Positions 33,023 through 42,018 of a DNA stretch of 64,000 nucleotides are shown piece after piece. The stretch covers positions 1 through 64,000 of the forward strand of contig JADQBA010000034.1 of assembly GCA_016903675.1 (NCBI GenBank). Reading direction: 5' to 3'. The position numbers and the translations under genes were made by a program. Source of the DNA: Stigonema ocellatum SAG 48.90 = DSM 106950. GTDB lineage: Bacteria; Cyanobacteriota; Cyanobacteriia; Cyanobacteriales; Nostocaceae. Positions within the stretch are counted from its first letter, which is position 1. The number at the start of each line of letters is the position of its first letter. The notes beneath the pieces were generated by a model. The model saw only the letters and a list, made by a program, of their open reading frames with translations, did not search any database and was not told where the DNA came from.

Positions 33023-34162
33023 CTACAATGAGAAAGGCAACACAGGCAGGCGAAACGCAAAGATTGCACCGTGAGGAACACGATTTTCCGCCCAAATTTT
33101 TCCATCATGGGCTTCAACGATCTGACGAGTCAAGTAGAGTCCCAACCCTGAACCTTTTGCTTGACGATCGCTATGTCCTTGGTAAAACCGCTCAAACAGG
33201 TGTGGCAATTCTTCTAGGGTAATACCAGCACCGTTGTCCATGACTTTGGCAGTTTGATAAGAGGAACCAGACTCCAGCATAACCTCCACTTTGCCACCGC
33301 GAGGAGAATGGTTAATGGCATTGGTCAGGAGATTAGCAAATACTCGTTCCATCTGGAAAGCATCAGCATAAACCCAGAGAAACTTGCGAAAGTCTGATTC
33401 ACCGTAGTTGAACGAAATGTAGACCCGACGACTGGAAGCTAGTTCCGTCAATGTTGCTGCAACTTCCTCAGCGATCGCAACGAGATCCACAGGTGCTAAC
33501 TGAAGCTTTAACCCCTCTACATCATTACGATAGACATCCAAAAGCGTTTCCACCATCTTCAAACTGGTGCGATGGCTGCGAATCATGGTAGCCAAAACTT
33601 TCTTTTGGGTAGGAAGAACAGAACCAAAATTTTCTCGCTGAAATGCCAGCAAGGTTTCAATCGCCCCTAATAGAGGAGTTTTCAGGTCATGGGTCAGGGT
33701 GGACGCAAAGTCTTCTCGCACACTGGTTAGCTTCTCTTGTGCCTGAAGTTTTGCCTGTTGTTGTAAAATGGCTTGTTGGTATAAATGGTTGCGTTTACTG
33801 AGAAGGTCTGTCACAACCAGTACCAGGCTGGCGATTAATCGATTAGCAATTGTGGCAGACCCTATAGGATAAATGCCTGGAACCCAAATGTTCAGAATCG
33901 TTAGAAAACAAGAAACTACAGTAAGTTGCTGTGTTGTAACTCGACTTAGATGAGCATTGGCTAGCAACATTGGACCAATATAAAGATACCCAAACACGTA
34001 CTCTGGTGGAGTAGAGAACTCCAACAGCGCTACAACTGTAAACAGTCCAATAATTAACCAGAATTTACTCAAACGCGGGTTTTTGGCATAGGTTAAAAGT
34101 TTGACGTAAAACATCTGGATAATCAGTGTATAAGCGGTAGACTTGTTTGTCAAATCTAACAA
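33023..34162 (-). CDS. Membrane sensor histidine kinase
   Basis: 379 residues (a start at the internal Met 17 is also possible). The N-terminal 120 residues hold four hydrophobic segments with little loop, like a small membrane-embedded sensor. A short coiled coil and the kinase follow: H-box TLTHDLKTPLLG, N-box NLLTNAINHSPRGG, G1 DNGAGI, and G2 GSGLGLYLTRQIVEAHDGKI. All catalytic motifs are intact. No response regulator is next to it. Its 3' end faces the TPS block. Confidence 0.9.
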   Translation of the reverse strand: MLDLTNKSTAYTLIIQMFYVKLLTYAKNPRLSKFWLIIGLFTVVALLEFSTPPEYVFGYLYIGPMLLANAHLSRVTTQQLTVVSCFLTILNIWVPGIYPIGSATIANRLIASLVLVVTDLLSKRNHLYQQAILQQQAKLQAQEKLTSVREDFASTLTHDLKTPLLGAIETLLAFQRENFGSVLPTQKKVLATMIRSHRTSLKMVETLLDVYRNDVEGLKLQLAPVDLVAIAEEVAATLTELASSRRVYISFNYGESDFRKFLWVYADAFQMERVFANLLTNAINHSPRGGKVEVMLESGSSYQTAKVMDNGAGITLEELPHLFERFYQGHSDRQAKGSGLGLYLTRQIVEAHDGKIWAENRVPHGAIFAFRLPVLPFSL

Positions 34163-34679
34163 AATCCTCCTATCTTCAGTTAATTTTACCTAAAATATGC
34201 TGTTTATTTTTCACATGAATATCTATTTATATTTGCAGATATAAACAGTGCCTAAACTTTCTAAACGTTTTTATTTATTGACAGATATACATCATGAAGT
34301 ATAAACATATTAAATGTCAATTTATACCTTGTGTTTTTTTAAGAAAAGCTTCATGATTGAGTATAGACGCATCTGATTAAAAGGGGTATAGCCTTCCATT
34401 TAAGATCCGAAGAAGGGGGACAAGGGGGACAAGGGGGACAAGGTAGAGGTGTTTGTAATTCATTCGGGATTGCTTATCAGTAATTATGAGAAGGGTATAA
34501 GGGTGTCAGGTGTAGGGGACACGACAGCAATTTTTACTTGTAGTCATACCCTAGGTTTACACCCATACCAAATTCGTTTCAGAGCCACTAAATAAATTTA
34601 GGTCGATGCAGGACACGGCTTCAAGCATTCAATTCCCCCACACCCCCACACCCCCACACCCCCACACCCCTCTAAAAAT
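34163..34679. other. Intergenic region with R2-like and CCCCCACA repeats
   Basis: There is no gene. It contains an AT-rich stretch (34190-34350), an R2-like element with GGGGGACAAGG units (about 34386-34477) and ACACCCCCACACCCCC tandem repeats (34635-34670) just before the kinase gene. Confidence 0.6.
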
Positions 34680-36011
34680 ATGTGTTACTATTTTAAAGAC
34701 ATGCGCGAATCCTTCCAGTCTCCCGATGATAGTAGCGTTCCCGAACGCAGCCTGTCCAACACTCTGCTAAATGACCGCTACCGTATCCTCAAACCCCTAG
34801 GTCAAGGTGGCTTTGGGAAAACATTCCTCGCTGTGGATGAGAAATGTCAAGTCCAAACGAGAAATATCAGGTCTTTTGGGAACCAAACACCCCAACTGTG
34901 CGTTATCAAACAATTCTTTCCACAACGCCACACTATCGACCACCAAAAAGCCTCTAAACTATTTCACCAGGAATCTTTGCATTTAGCAGAGCTAGGCAAC
35001 CATCCTCAAATTCCCCAATTGCTGAACACATTTGTTGAGGATGGACAGCAGTACCTCGTGCAAGAATGGATTGATGGGCAAACCTTGGAAGAGGAATTGG
35101 CAGAAGCGGGAGCATTCAATGAAGCTGAAATTCGGCAGTTGCTCCTGGCGTTGTTGCCTGTGTTGCAGTTTGTCCATAAGCATGAAGTGATTCACCGTGA
35201 CATCAAACCTGGCAACATTATTCGTCGTCAAAGCGATCGTCAATTAGTTATAGTAGATTTTGGGGCTGCTAAGTTTGCCGCTGGCGAAATGCTCTCAAAG
35301 ACCGGAACCCTGATTGGTAGTGCCGAGTACGCCGCACCAGAGCAGATCAGAGGCAAAGCTGTATTTGCCAGCGACCTCTATAGCCTAGGTGTTACTTGTT
35401 TGCACTTGCTGACCGAGATGCCACCTTTTGACCTTTATGACTGCGGTGAAAATACGTGGATATGGCGACCATATCTGAGGGAGCCAATCAGTCCGTCTCT
35501 GGAGCAGATTCTCTGCAAGTTGCTGCAAGGCGCAACTAAACGACGCTATCCATCAGCAACAGAGGTTCTCAAAGACGTGAATGCTTTAGCAAAACATATT
35601 GTTGTTCCATCAGCGCCAGAAGCAAGCAAGAGGACAGATTATGAGGATTTTGAATCTCCCTATTTTGGGTTTAGCGGTAAAGAAAATCTACCTGCTTCAA
35701 TAACTCCATATGCCGCAGCGCTGGATATTCACGCGATCGCTTCTATAACGTTCTTTGACCCCCAAACACAAGGTTGGTATTATCTACCTCCAAAAATAGA
35801 AGCTTCAGAGATTGTACGAAAAGTAACTGTGTTCCTAGGTCCACGTCTGGCAGCAGCAGCTTGCCAGATTGGTGTTCGGGATAAAATGTCTCTACCAGGT
35901 TCCAATAAAACTGTGCTGAAACCAAGAAAAATACTTTTGTGGGTGACGAGGGCGATCGCCGCCATCTCTCTTACTTGCCTTATCTTGGAAATTCAAGCAC
36001 TTGGAAAGTAG
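34680..36011 (+). CDS. Ser/Thr protein kinase with C-terminal membrane anchor
   Basis: This 443-residue protein has a Hanks-type kinase domain (about 33-300). The glycine loop is LGQGGFGKTFLAVD, the lysine is in CVIKQFFPQ, the catalytic loop is VIHRDIKPGNI, DFG is in VIVDFGAAKFA, and SAEYAAPEQ corresponds to the APE motif. A linker of about 90 residues leads to one membrane helix near the C-terminus (LLWVTRAIAAISLTCLILE). The start may be the ATG at 34680 or 34701. It lies 48 bases before the KdpD-like gene, in the same direction. Confidence 0.92.
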   Translation: MCYYFKDMRESFQSPDDSSVPERSLSNTLLNDRYRILKPLGQGGFGKTFLAVDEKCQVQTRNIRSFGNQTPQLCVIKQFFPQRHTIDHQKASKLFHQESLHLAELGNHPQIPQLLNTFVEDGQQYLVQEWIDGQTLEEELAEAGAFNEAEIRQLLLALLPVLQFVHKHEVIHRDIKPGNIIRRQSDRQLVIVDFGAAKFAAGEMLSKTGTLIGSAEYAAPEQIRGKAVFASDLYSLGVTCLHLLTEMPPFDLYDCGENTWIWRPYLREPISPSLEQILCKLLQGATKRRYPSATEVLKDVNALAKHIVVPSAPEASKRTDYEDFESPYFGFSGKENLPASITPYAAALDIHAIASITFFDPQTQGWYYLPPKIEASEIVRKVTVFLGPRLAAAACQIGVRDKMSLPGSNKTVLKPRKILLWVTRAIAAISLTCLILEIQALGK

Positions 36012-36059
36012 AAAAATTGAGTATTGTTCAGGGACTTTTCAGCATAGGACGGAAGTAAG

Positions 36060-37229
36060 ATGACTTTTGTCACCCAAAATTCGCGAATAATGTACGACTC
36101 CTCTATTGTACCCAACAGTACCTACATTCGTCCTGCCCGTTGCGGTAAGCACAAGATTTTCATTGGCATGGCTCCCGGTGTAGGCAAAACCTACAAGATG
36201 TTGGATGAAGCCCAGCGACTAAAACAAGATGGTATAGACGTAGTCATTGGATGGTTGGAAACCCACGGTCGTGAGGAAACAGCTGCTAAAGCCCTTGGCT
36301 TGGAGGTGATTCCACCAAAGACCATAGAACAGGGTGAGTTGATACTTACCGAGATGGATACTGATGCTATCATTACCCGCCAACCTCAGCTAGTTCTGGT
36401 TGATCAACTGGCGCATACTCACTTTCCAGAGTTAGAGCAAAACAGACGCTACCAGGATGTGGAAGCAATTTTGGCAGCAGGTATTGATGTCTACTCCACG
36501 GTCAACATTCAACACATAGAGAGCCTCAGCAAACTGGTTACTCAAATTACCGGAGTTGTGGTAAAAGAGTGCATTCCAGATCGTTTATTAGAAATGGCTG
36601 AAGAATTGGTGGTTGTGGATGTCACGCCAGAAACATTGGAAGAGCGGTTACTAGATGGCAAAATTTATCCACAGGAAAAAATTGAGCAGGAACTGCAAAA
36701 CTTCTTCCAACACCGTAACTTGGTGGCACTGCGGGAACTGGCACTGCGGGAAGTAGCCGATAACATTGAAAAGAAAGAAATTCGGGAAGCATCCCAACTA
36801 AACTGTAACCGTAAAGCTCCAACTGGAAAAGTCTGTAATATTCACGAACGAATACTAGTTTGTATCTCTACCCAGCCACAATCTTTACGGCTAATTCGAC
36901 GGGGAGCTATGCTAGCTGATTACATGAAAGCATCTCTCTACGTTCTGTTTATCAACAACCCTGACCGCTGCCTGACAAAAGAGGAAACACGTTATATCGA
37001 AATCTGCAAGCAACTTTGCCTGGAGTTTAAGGGCGAGTTTTTACAGTCCTCCGATTATAACATACCAGAAGGAATTGCTAAGGTTGCAAAGTCCTACCGG
37101 ATTACTCAAGTGGTGTTAGGTCAATCTCCTCCTGCTAGGTGGCAGTTTATGCTAGGTGGGTCTTTGATCAACCAACTGATGCGATCGCTTACCCACATCG
37201 ACCTCCACATCATCTCATCTGAAAAATAA
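36060..37229 (+). CDS. Stand-alone KdpD-type sensor (KdpD + USP domains, no kinase)
   Basis: 389 residues. The N-terminal KdpD domain has Walker A GMAPGVGKTYKML, VIGWLETHGREET, the Walker-B-like LVLVDQLAHT (usual form DELAHT) and YSTVNIQHIESL. It is followed by a universal-stress-like domain (about 260-388, with VCISTQPQSLRLIRRGAMLA and VVLGQSPPARW). The four membrane helices and kinase of Escherichia coli KdpD are absent. Short KdpD proteins of this form are known from cyanobacteria beside kdpABC, but no kdpABC genes are nearby here, so a role in K+ control is inferred from the family only. Confidence 0.88.
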   Translation: MTFVTQNSRIMYDSSIVPNSTYIRPARCGKHKIFIGMAPGVGKTYKMLDEAQRLKQDGIDVVIGWLETHGREETAAKALGLEVIPPKTIEQGELILTEMDTDAIITRQPQLVLVDQLAHTHFPELEQNRRYQDVEAILAAGIDVYSTVNIQHIESLSKLVTQITGVVVKECIPDRLLEMAEELVVVDVTPETLEERLLDGKIYPQEKIEQELQNFFQHRNLVALRELALREVADNIEKKEIREASQLNCNRKAPTGKVCNIHERILVCISTQPQSLRLIRRGAMLADYMKASLYVLFINNPDRCLTKEETRYIEICKQLCLEFKGEFLQSSDYNIPEGIAKVAKSYRITQVVLGQSPPARWQFMLGGSLINQLMRSLTHIDLHIISSEK

Positions 37230-37372
37230 GCAGATTTCCCTGCGAAAATTAGGCTTTTTCAGATGTAAACTTTTGACTTCCGTGATTGTTATACATGGGT
37301 GTCTTCTCTTACCCTAGGGATTATTATCTCAAATCCCTCTCATTACCCATAATAAAAATATTTCTGCGTCCG

Positions 37373-37708
37373 ATGTATCAAAATTTCACGCTTACGGATT
37401 CAACTAAAGTTGTTATAGCAAAAGATACAAGCATAAAACCACAAATCGTAACCAAGTCACATTCACCAGAGTTGATTGCTTCTATTGGCTTAATAATTGT
37501 TTTGAAAATTGTCATTATCATTTATTTATTACGTATACGTAAGTTGTTACCAAATGGAAAATTCACTATTAACCGCTTTGGGCAAATTCCTTGTAGAAAC
37601 TGTAGATATTTTAAAGACAGCAATTATCTTAATTGTGCGGTACACCCTTCTATTGTTTTAACCAAAGAAGCAATCAATTGCTCTGACTACTGCTCTAAAA
37701 GTAAGTAG
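37373..37708 (+). CDS. Small membrane protein with Cys-rich C-terminus
   Basis: Not recognised. 111 residues from ATG 37373; a TTG at 37286 would give 140. One strong membrane helix (LIASIGLIIVLKIVIIIYLL) is followed by a cytosolic or lumenal tail with CRNCRYFKDSNYLNCAVHP and INCSDYC. The spacing C-x2-C-x9-C-x13-C suggests a small metal or Fe-S site similar to the C..C..F..D..C..C pattern of short cyanobacterial proteins. It follows kdpD by 143 bases. Confidence 0.6.
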   Translation: MYQNFTLTDSTKVVIAKDTSIKPQIVTKSHSPELIASIGLIIVLKIVIIIYLLRIRKLLPNGKFTINRFGQIPCRNCRYFKDSNYLNCAVHPSIVLTKEAINCSDYCSKSK

Positions 37709-38371
37709 GTCGGCGTGAATAAACACACAGCCCTAACTGATCGTTGTGTGTATTCACGCCGACTGAGTTATAGCACTTCTCCGCTGATTTGTAAAAATTC
37801 ACAGTGCAAGAAACCCGGTTTCTTTAAGAAACCGGGTTTCTGGGCATTCACAAATGATTTAGGATCGCTGTTCGCCTAAATCATTTGTGACAAAACTCAA
37901 GTAGTGTAGGCACTGCCCACCAAAACTTGGATCTGGTGGGCAGTGCCCACCCTACGTGTGTTTCAAAAATCAAATATGATTTCTATATATATCAAAACTA
38001 TATCTATAAATATATAGCAGTGATATTTGATTAATGAAATTATGAGTAGGGAGAGCGATGCCTGCCATGACCATATTTTGTAGGGTAATTATTCGATGTA
38101 TAACAGTAGCTTGCAGTTATTTCAAAATATATCTTGAAGTACATATTCTTTTTTAAAAAATTACTAGACAATAGTGTCAGGGCTATTTCATTCTACACCA
38201 GAGCCTTGAACTCAAGTTCAAGGCTCAAAGCTTAAGTCCGTTGAAACGGACTAAATTTCTGAAAGTTCTAGTCGGCTTAAGCCGACTTCAGCTATTAGCC
38301 TAGGAATTTATTCCTAGGCGTGTGGGTTGCTGAACCTAGCCCATTTACGGTTTTGATTCAGGGTTTATATT
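37709..38371. repeat. Repeat-filled intergenic region: R1 (37901-37955) and multi-hairpin R6 (38173-38320)
   Basis: GTCGGCGTGAATA...TATTCACGCCGAC (37710-37761) forms a stem right after the previous gene and could act as a terminator. GAAACCCGGTTTCTTTAAGAAACCGGGTTTC (37809-37840) is a hairpin. An R1 copy is at 37901-37955. R6 at 38173-38320 is a chain of four stem-loops (GAGCCTTGAACTC...GGCTC, AGTCCGTTGAAACGGACT, AGTCGGCTTAAGCCGACT, CCTAGGAATTTATTCCTAGG). R6 recurs inverted at 41022-41158. Confidence 0.8.
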
Positions 38372-38878
38372 ATGATGCCCTTACTACGTCCTCTCATCAG
38401 TGTAGCGCTTGTCCTTACTCCCTCTTTGATTAGCCAAGGTAGTAGTTTTCAGCGAATGCATACGATTCAACAGCTTCAAGAAACCAAGAAATGTTTTGGC
38501 TGTCATCTATCGTTAGCGAACTTGTCGGGGGTAAACTTAGAAGGTGTGGATGTGCGCTCAACAGACTTTCAGGGAGCTAACTTAAAGAACGCCAATCTCC
38601 GCTATGCAAATTTGGAGTGGGCAGACCTGCGTCATGCAAATCTGCAAGGATCTGACCTGACTGGGGCGACTCTGAGGAGTACTTTGCTCGTTAATGCCGA
38701 TTTGCAAGGGGCAAATCTGGAAGCATCCCACTTGGAGAACGCAGATGTAAGAAATGCCAATCTCAGCCGTGCCAATCTTGTCAAAGTCTCAAGCCCTGAC
38801 CATATCGAAGATAGCCACTCTGTCACTCTGTGCAAAACAATACTACCAAATGGAATGACATCGAATCGTGACTGCTAG
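38372..38878 (+). CDS. Secreted pentapeptide-repeat protein
   Basis: 168 residues with a signal peptide (about 1-23). A segment TKKCFGCHLSLANLSGVNLEG follows, and then about 16 A(D/N)LxX repeats (50-135) that would fold as a right-handed quadrilateral beta-helix. The TxxCxGC start is common in cyanobacterial pentapeptide proteins, usually with CxGCDL. Here it reads CFGCH, which coincides with the heme c motif. Export and the neighbouring di-heme peroxidase make heme attachment conceivable, but the simpler reading is the ordinary family motif. Confidence 0.85.
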   Translation: MMPLLRPLISVALVLTPSLISQGSSFQRMHTIQQLQETKKCFGCHLSLANLSGVNLEGVDVRSTDFQGANLKNANLRYANLEWADLRHANLQGSDLTGATLRSTLLVNADLQGANLEASHLENADVRNANLSRANLVKVSSPDHIEDSHSVTLCKTILPNGMTSNRDC

Positions 38879-39054
38879 TACTGTACTGCGTGAAAGTTTG
38901 GTTCGTAGTTGCGCTGTCTTCGCATAAAATCGCGGTTTTTTTGCGCTAAAGCGCAACTACGAACGAAGAAATTACCTATCAGAAACCGGGTTTCTCGTCC
39001 CCACAACTACCTTTAACCGAACTGTATTGCTAGCAGTTAGGGATTGCTATAGTG
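38879..39054. repeat. Hairpin repeat with R4-like end
   Basis: TTCGTAGTTGCGCTGTCTTC ... GCGCTAAAGCGCAACTACGAA forms a long stem (38901-38966). TTAACCGAACTGTATTG near 39013-39029 resembles the R4 terminal repeat. No gene is seen. Confidence 0.6.
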
Positions 39055-39528
39055 CTACTGGGCTGCCGAAAAAGAGGTAAGCGGCCTAGTAATTAGGTCA
39101 GAATAAAACAGTTCATAGTAGCCACCAGCAGAAGAGTATACGTTATAAATTTGTCCTCCGGCAGTGTAAGAAAATCCACTTTCAGAAAGCTGAGGATAAC
39201 GAGGTAGCAAGAGATTATCATTTCCCTCTCCTACCCTAGCCTCTATACCGTTTATATTTGTTTGGTAGTCTGGCGCTAACAGCGAATCAATGGAAACTCC
39301 ATTTCTTGTACCAGTAATACCTGTAATCTGGTATATTTTTGTTTTTGGATCAAGTTTTGTCTGCAATAAACCACTGGCAGTAACCTCGGGATGGGAATAA
39401 GAAAAATTAAGAGAAATGGCTCCTGATGTGGGAGTTGTGGCTATGGTCTTTGGCATGGTAGCGCCAAATATGGTCATCAGCAGAGTAACGCTAAAGAGAA
39501 TAGCTACTAATTTTTTGCGGATGTTCAT
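39055..39528 (-). CDS. Secreted hypothetical protein downstream of di-heme peroxidase
   Basis: 157 residues, not assigned to a family. It has a clear signal peptide (about 1-30, NIRKKLVAILFSVTLLMTIFGATM). The mature part is rich in Ser, Thr, Gly and Tyr with beta-strand character (SGAISLNFSYSHPEVTASGLLQ, YQITGITGTRNGVSID, YYELFYSDLI). It has no cysteines and no C-terminal sorting helix. It follows the peroxidase gene by 14 bases in the same direction and is probably co-transcribed, which suggests a periplasmic partner. Confidence 0.6.
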   Translation of the reverse strand: MNIRKKLVAILFSVTLLMTIFGATMPKTIATTPTSGAISLNFSYSHPEVTASGLLQTKLDPKTKIYQITGITGTRNGVSIDSLLAPDYQTNINGIEARVGEGNDNLLLPRYPQLSESGFSYTAGGQIYNVYSSAGGYYELFYSDLITRPLTSFSAAQ

Positions 39529-39542
39529 TTAGACTTTCCTGA

Positions 39543-40964
39543 TTATTGAGGTTGGGGTTGGTAGCGATCGCTGAGTGTCCTCAAGAAAGCGACAATCTGG
39601 TTTTCCTGTTCATCCGTCAGACCCAGATTACCGACATTGCTAGTTTCAAGGTTGGCGAGATTTTGCGGTACAGGCCAGCAATTTTGAGCCAAAGCATCTG
39701 ATTCCCTAGTTAAAGGATCAGCACACTTGGGCAAAACATCTCGAGTGTTATAGAAATGCACCACAGATTTGAGGCTCTTGAAATAGCCATTGTGCATGTA
39801 GGCTTTGACAAAATTCGGACTGGGTCTGCGGTCTACGTTTCGTAGAGTGGCAGTCTTCATTTTTCCATAGTTAGCGTCAGCATACTGTTTGTACTCAGAC
39901 GGCAAATTGAATTCTTCTGCCTTCGCCAAGGTCTGACCAAAGCCTGGATCGACGAAGTTTATTCCGTCTGGGTTGAATATCGGTTCGTTCGAGAAGAAGC
40001 GATCGTCTGGGTTTTTTGGTACGCCAAGGTTGTGATATGTAAAATCAGTAAATAGCGGCGCTATACCGCCAGGTCCGCGATCAAGCGTATGGCATTCCTT
40101 ACAATGAGCTCCCTGGAACAAGTCTTGACCTTTCCGTTCTGGGTCGGTCAACTGAGCTTTTCCTTGCAGGTAGTAATCGTACTTAGACGAGAACTCGTTG
40201 ATCTGTTTGGAACTTTCGTAGTCGGCTACGGATAGAGCAATGTTATCGTAAACTGTTTGCGCTTTGTTCTTGTCTGCATCTGATAGTGGGATGACTACTC
40301 CTGGTTTCTCCCTTTCCTCATTGCTCAATTGAGACGCCTCACCCTCCTGGGAACATAAGGTTTCAATATCAGCAGGCCAGTTAATTTGAGCCGTTTCCTG
40401 ACCCCACACCTGTTCGTAGCGCACAGGATACAGTTGCGGAACTGGCGGGTTGAGAACCCGATAGACGACACATGCAGCCTCTGGAAGATCCATCTCTAGA
40501 GGATCGACTACTGGAGCCTGAGCCTGCTCAGCAGTAGGTGAACCCAACCTCGTACCAGTTGCACGTCCGTCCCAGAAATTACCACCGATGAACTCCTTAG
40601 ACTGGGGATCGTAATGGAGAGGTGGACTGAAGGTCGCGTAGGCCAGACTAGGAGGCGTGCGATTCTCAACGCGATCCCGAACTGATCCTCGGGGGTTTCC
40701 TCCTGTTTTGTTAATGTACTCATCTGGTGTCTTCCAGCCCGTCTTATTTAGGTGACAACTGACACATTGTTGGTTGTTGTTGAGGGAGAGATGTTCGTCA
40801 AAAAGTACAGACTTACCTAGCTGTTGTTTTGAAGTTAGAGCAACCTGGGTAGTGGGGGAATTTTGTGCTAGTACAGTTTGTATGGAGATAGATAAAAGCG
40901 TTACCAGGCAAAACAACGTTGCATATATTCCTGTTGTTTTCCAAGTTATTTTGTTGAGTCTCAT
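39543..40964 (-). CDS. Di-heme cytochrome c peroxidase / MauG family protein
   Basis: 473 residues with a signal peptide (about 1-33). Two heme c motifs are present: CVSCH (67-71) and CKECH (about 290). Family landmarks include LGKSVLFDEHLSLNNNQQCVSCH, NFWDGRATG and TATLRNVDRRPSPNFVKAYMHNGYFKSLKSVVHFYNTRD. Members reduce H2O2 or carry out oxidative modification of proteins in the periplasm. An insertion of about 60 residues between the domains makes it longer than classical bacterial CcP (about 330), as in many MauG-like proteins. Confidence 0.92.
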   Translation of the reverse strand: MRLNKITWKTTGIYATLFCLVTLLSISIQTVLAQNSPTTQVALTSKQQLGKSVLFDEHLSLNNNQQCVSCHLNKTGWKTPDEYINKTGGNPRGSVRDRVENRTPPSLAYATFSPPLHYDPQSKEFIGGNFWDGRATGTRLGSPTAEQAQAPVVDPLEMDLPEAACVVYRVLNPPVPQLYPVRYEQVWGQETAQINWPADIETLCSQEGEASQLSNEEREKPGVVIPLSDADKNKAQTVYDNIALSVADYESSKQINEFSSKYDYYLQGKAQLTDPERKGQDLFQGAHCKECHTLDRGPGGIAPLFTDFTYHNLGVPKNPDDRFFSNEPIFNPDGINFVDPGFGQTLAKAEEFNLPSEYKQYADANYGKMKTATLRNVDRRPSPNFVKAYMHNGYFKSLKSVVHFYNTRDVLPKCADPLTRESDALAQNCWPVPQNLANLETSNVGNLGLTDEQENQIVAFLRTLSDRYQPQPQ

Positions 40965-41021
40965 GAATCTGATGTTCCTTTATCTTTACTAGGTTTAGTC
41001 ATTGTTCACCGTCCAAATAAG

Positions 41022-41158
41022 CCAAGGAATAAATTCCTTGGCTTATAGCTGAAGTCGGCGAATCAGCCGACTAGAACTAGAAGGAATTTAGTCCGTTTCA
41101 ACGGACTTAAGCTTTGAGCCTTGAACTTGAGTTCAAGGCTCAGGTTTAGAATGAAATA
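41022..41158. repeat. Multi-hairpin repeat R6, inverted copy
   Basis: This is the reverse complement of 38173-38320 at roughly 85% identity, with the same four stem-loops in opposite order, ending CAGGGCTATTTCATTCT on the minus strand. The pair brackets the pentapeptide, hypothetical and peroxidase genes. Beyond it, 41300-41325 holds a CCCACG...CGTGGG hairpin. Confidence 0.8.
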
Positions 41159-41538
41159 GCCCTGTATTTCTCGCCCTGCAACCAATAGCAGCAGACAGTC
41201 TTTGTGCAGAAGGAGAATATTCTTCTCCTGCCACCAAGACAAAAGGATTTTTGTTCTTGTCAGTGTACAAGACACAAACACAAGGCATCAAAGTTTCTCT
41301 CCCACGTTTTTAAGCGTGGGATATTCTGATTAGAAAATTGATAGCTTTGTAGTCATCTAGTTTTTTTATAAACTAGAAAAACTTCTAATCTATAAAAAAA
41401 ACTAGATACTGAATGCGAGTGTTTTCATTCAAGACTTTACGCTTGTTACCTAACCCATAGCTTCTAACAAAGGAATGAGTTCATGCAACTTTCATTGGTG
41501 ATTAATAATACACAGATAGGAATCCTAAATCATTGATG
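41159..41538. other. Intergenic region without supported gene
   Basis: No convincing gene is present. A short open frame on the minus strand (41063-41281) runs through the R6 repeat. CTAGTTTTTTTATAAACTAG (about 41358-41377) is a hairpin. Confidence 0.5.
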
Positions 41539-41548
41539 AAAAATTTTA

Positions 41549-41661
41549 GGCGTTGCTGAATCACGGTATGAATTTGCACGTGCGTAAAGGCGCAAAGGCG
41601 CAAAGAATCGATGTTTAATCAACTGGAAAAATGTCAATTCATACTCCTATTCAGCAACGCC
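41549..41661. mobile_element. R3 MITE-like element inserted in an R1 flank, with 10-bp target duplication
   Basis: 113 bp with ends GGCGTTGCTGAATC and ATTCAGCAACGCC. It is flanked by AAAAATTTTA on both sides (41539-41548 and 41662-41671). Joining the flanks at one AAAAATTTTA gives the sequence that precedes the R1 repeat elsewhere: the reverse complement of about 8705-8745 is the uninterrupted site. The interior carries GCGTAAAGGCGCAAAGGCGCAAAG, which is also found at 48010-48035. Related copies are at 58318-58454 and 59228-59361. Confidence 0.9.
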
Positions 41662-41672
41662 AAAAATTTTAA

Positions 41673-41726
41673 GTAGGGTGGGCACTGCCCACCAGATCCG
41701 GATCTGGTGGGCAGTGCCCACCCTAC
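41673..41726. repeat. R1 palindromic repeat
   Basis: GTAGGGTGGGCACTGCCCACC and its mirror around CAGATCCGGATCTG. Its left flank is split by the R3 element at 41549-41661. Confidence 0.9.
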
Positions 41727-41747
41727 ATGTGTTTCAAAAATCAAATA

Positions 41748-41893
41748 TGATTCCTATCGTGGTGTTGTGGAAAGTTTCTAAGGGAGATCCAGAAAAATAC
41801 GCTTTCCGCCGTGTGTTGGTGGGTTACGACTACGACGAGGGATTTGAGTTTGACGGGTGGAAATTTATTTCTTGGAAGTGCCTAAGAGAGTAA
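41748..41893 (+). pseudogene. Short fragment of an unidentified gene
   Basis: A 48-codon open frame that ends GYDYDEGFEFDGWKFISWKCLRE and reads like the C-terminus of a real, soluble protein. Its upstream part is repeat sequence (R1 flank ATGATTCCTATC), so it appears truncated. The product is not recognised. Confidence 0.35.
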
Positions 41894-42018
41894 GGATTTA
41901 AGTGACAGGGTATTGACAAAATTGACATTGCATGATTCATCTAATTTAGGATGTAGGGGCCAACGGCAGCAAAGCCCCAAAAGCGGGTTTTAAGGAACGC
42001 ATAATTAATTTTCACGAC

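Noticed and set aside
41063..41281. Minus-strand open frame that might be a transposase fragment
   Set aside because: It runs through the R6 stem-loop repeat, and no transposase motif (DDE, HUH or zinc ribbon) could be recognised.
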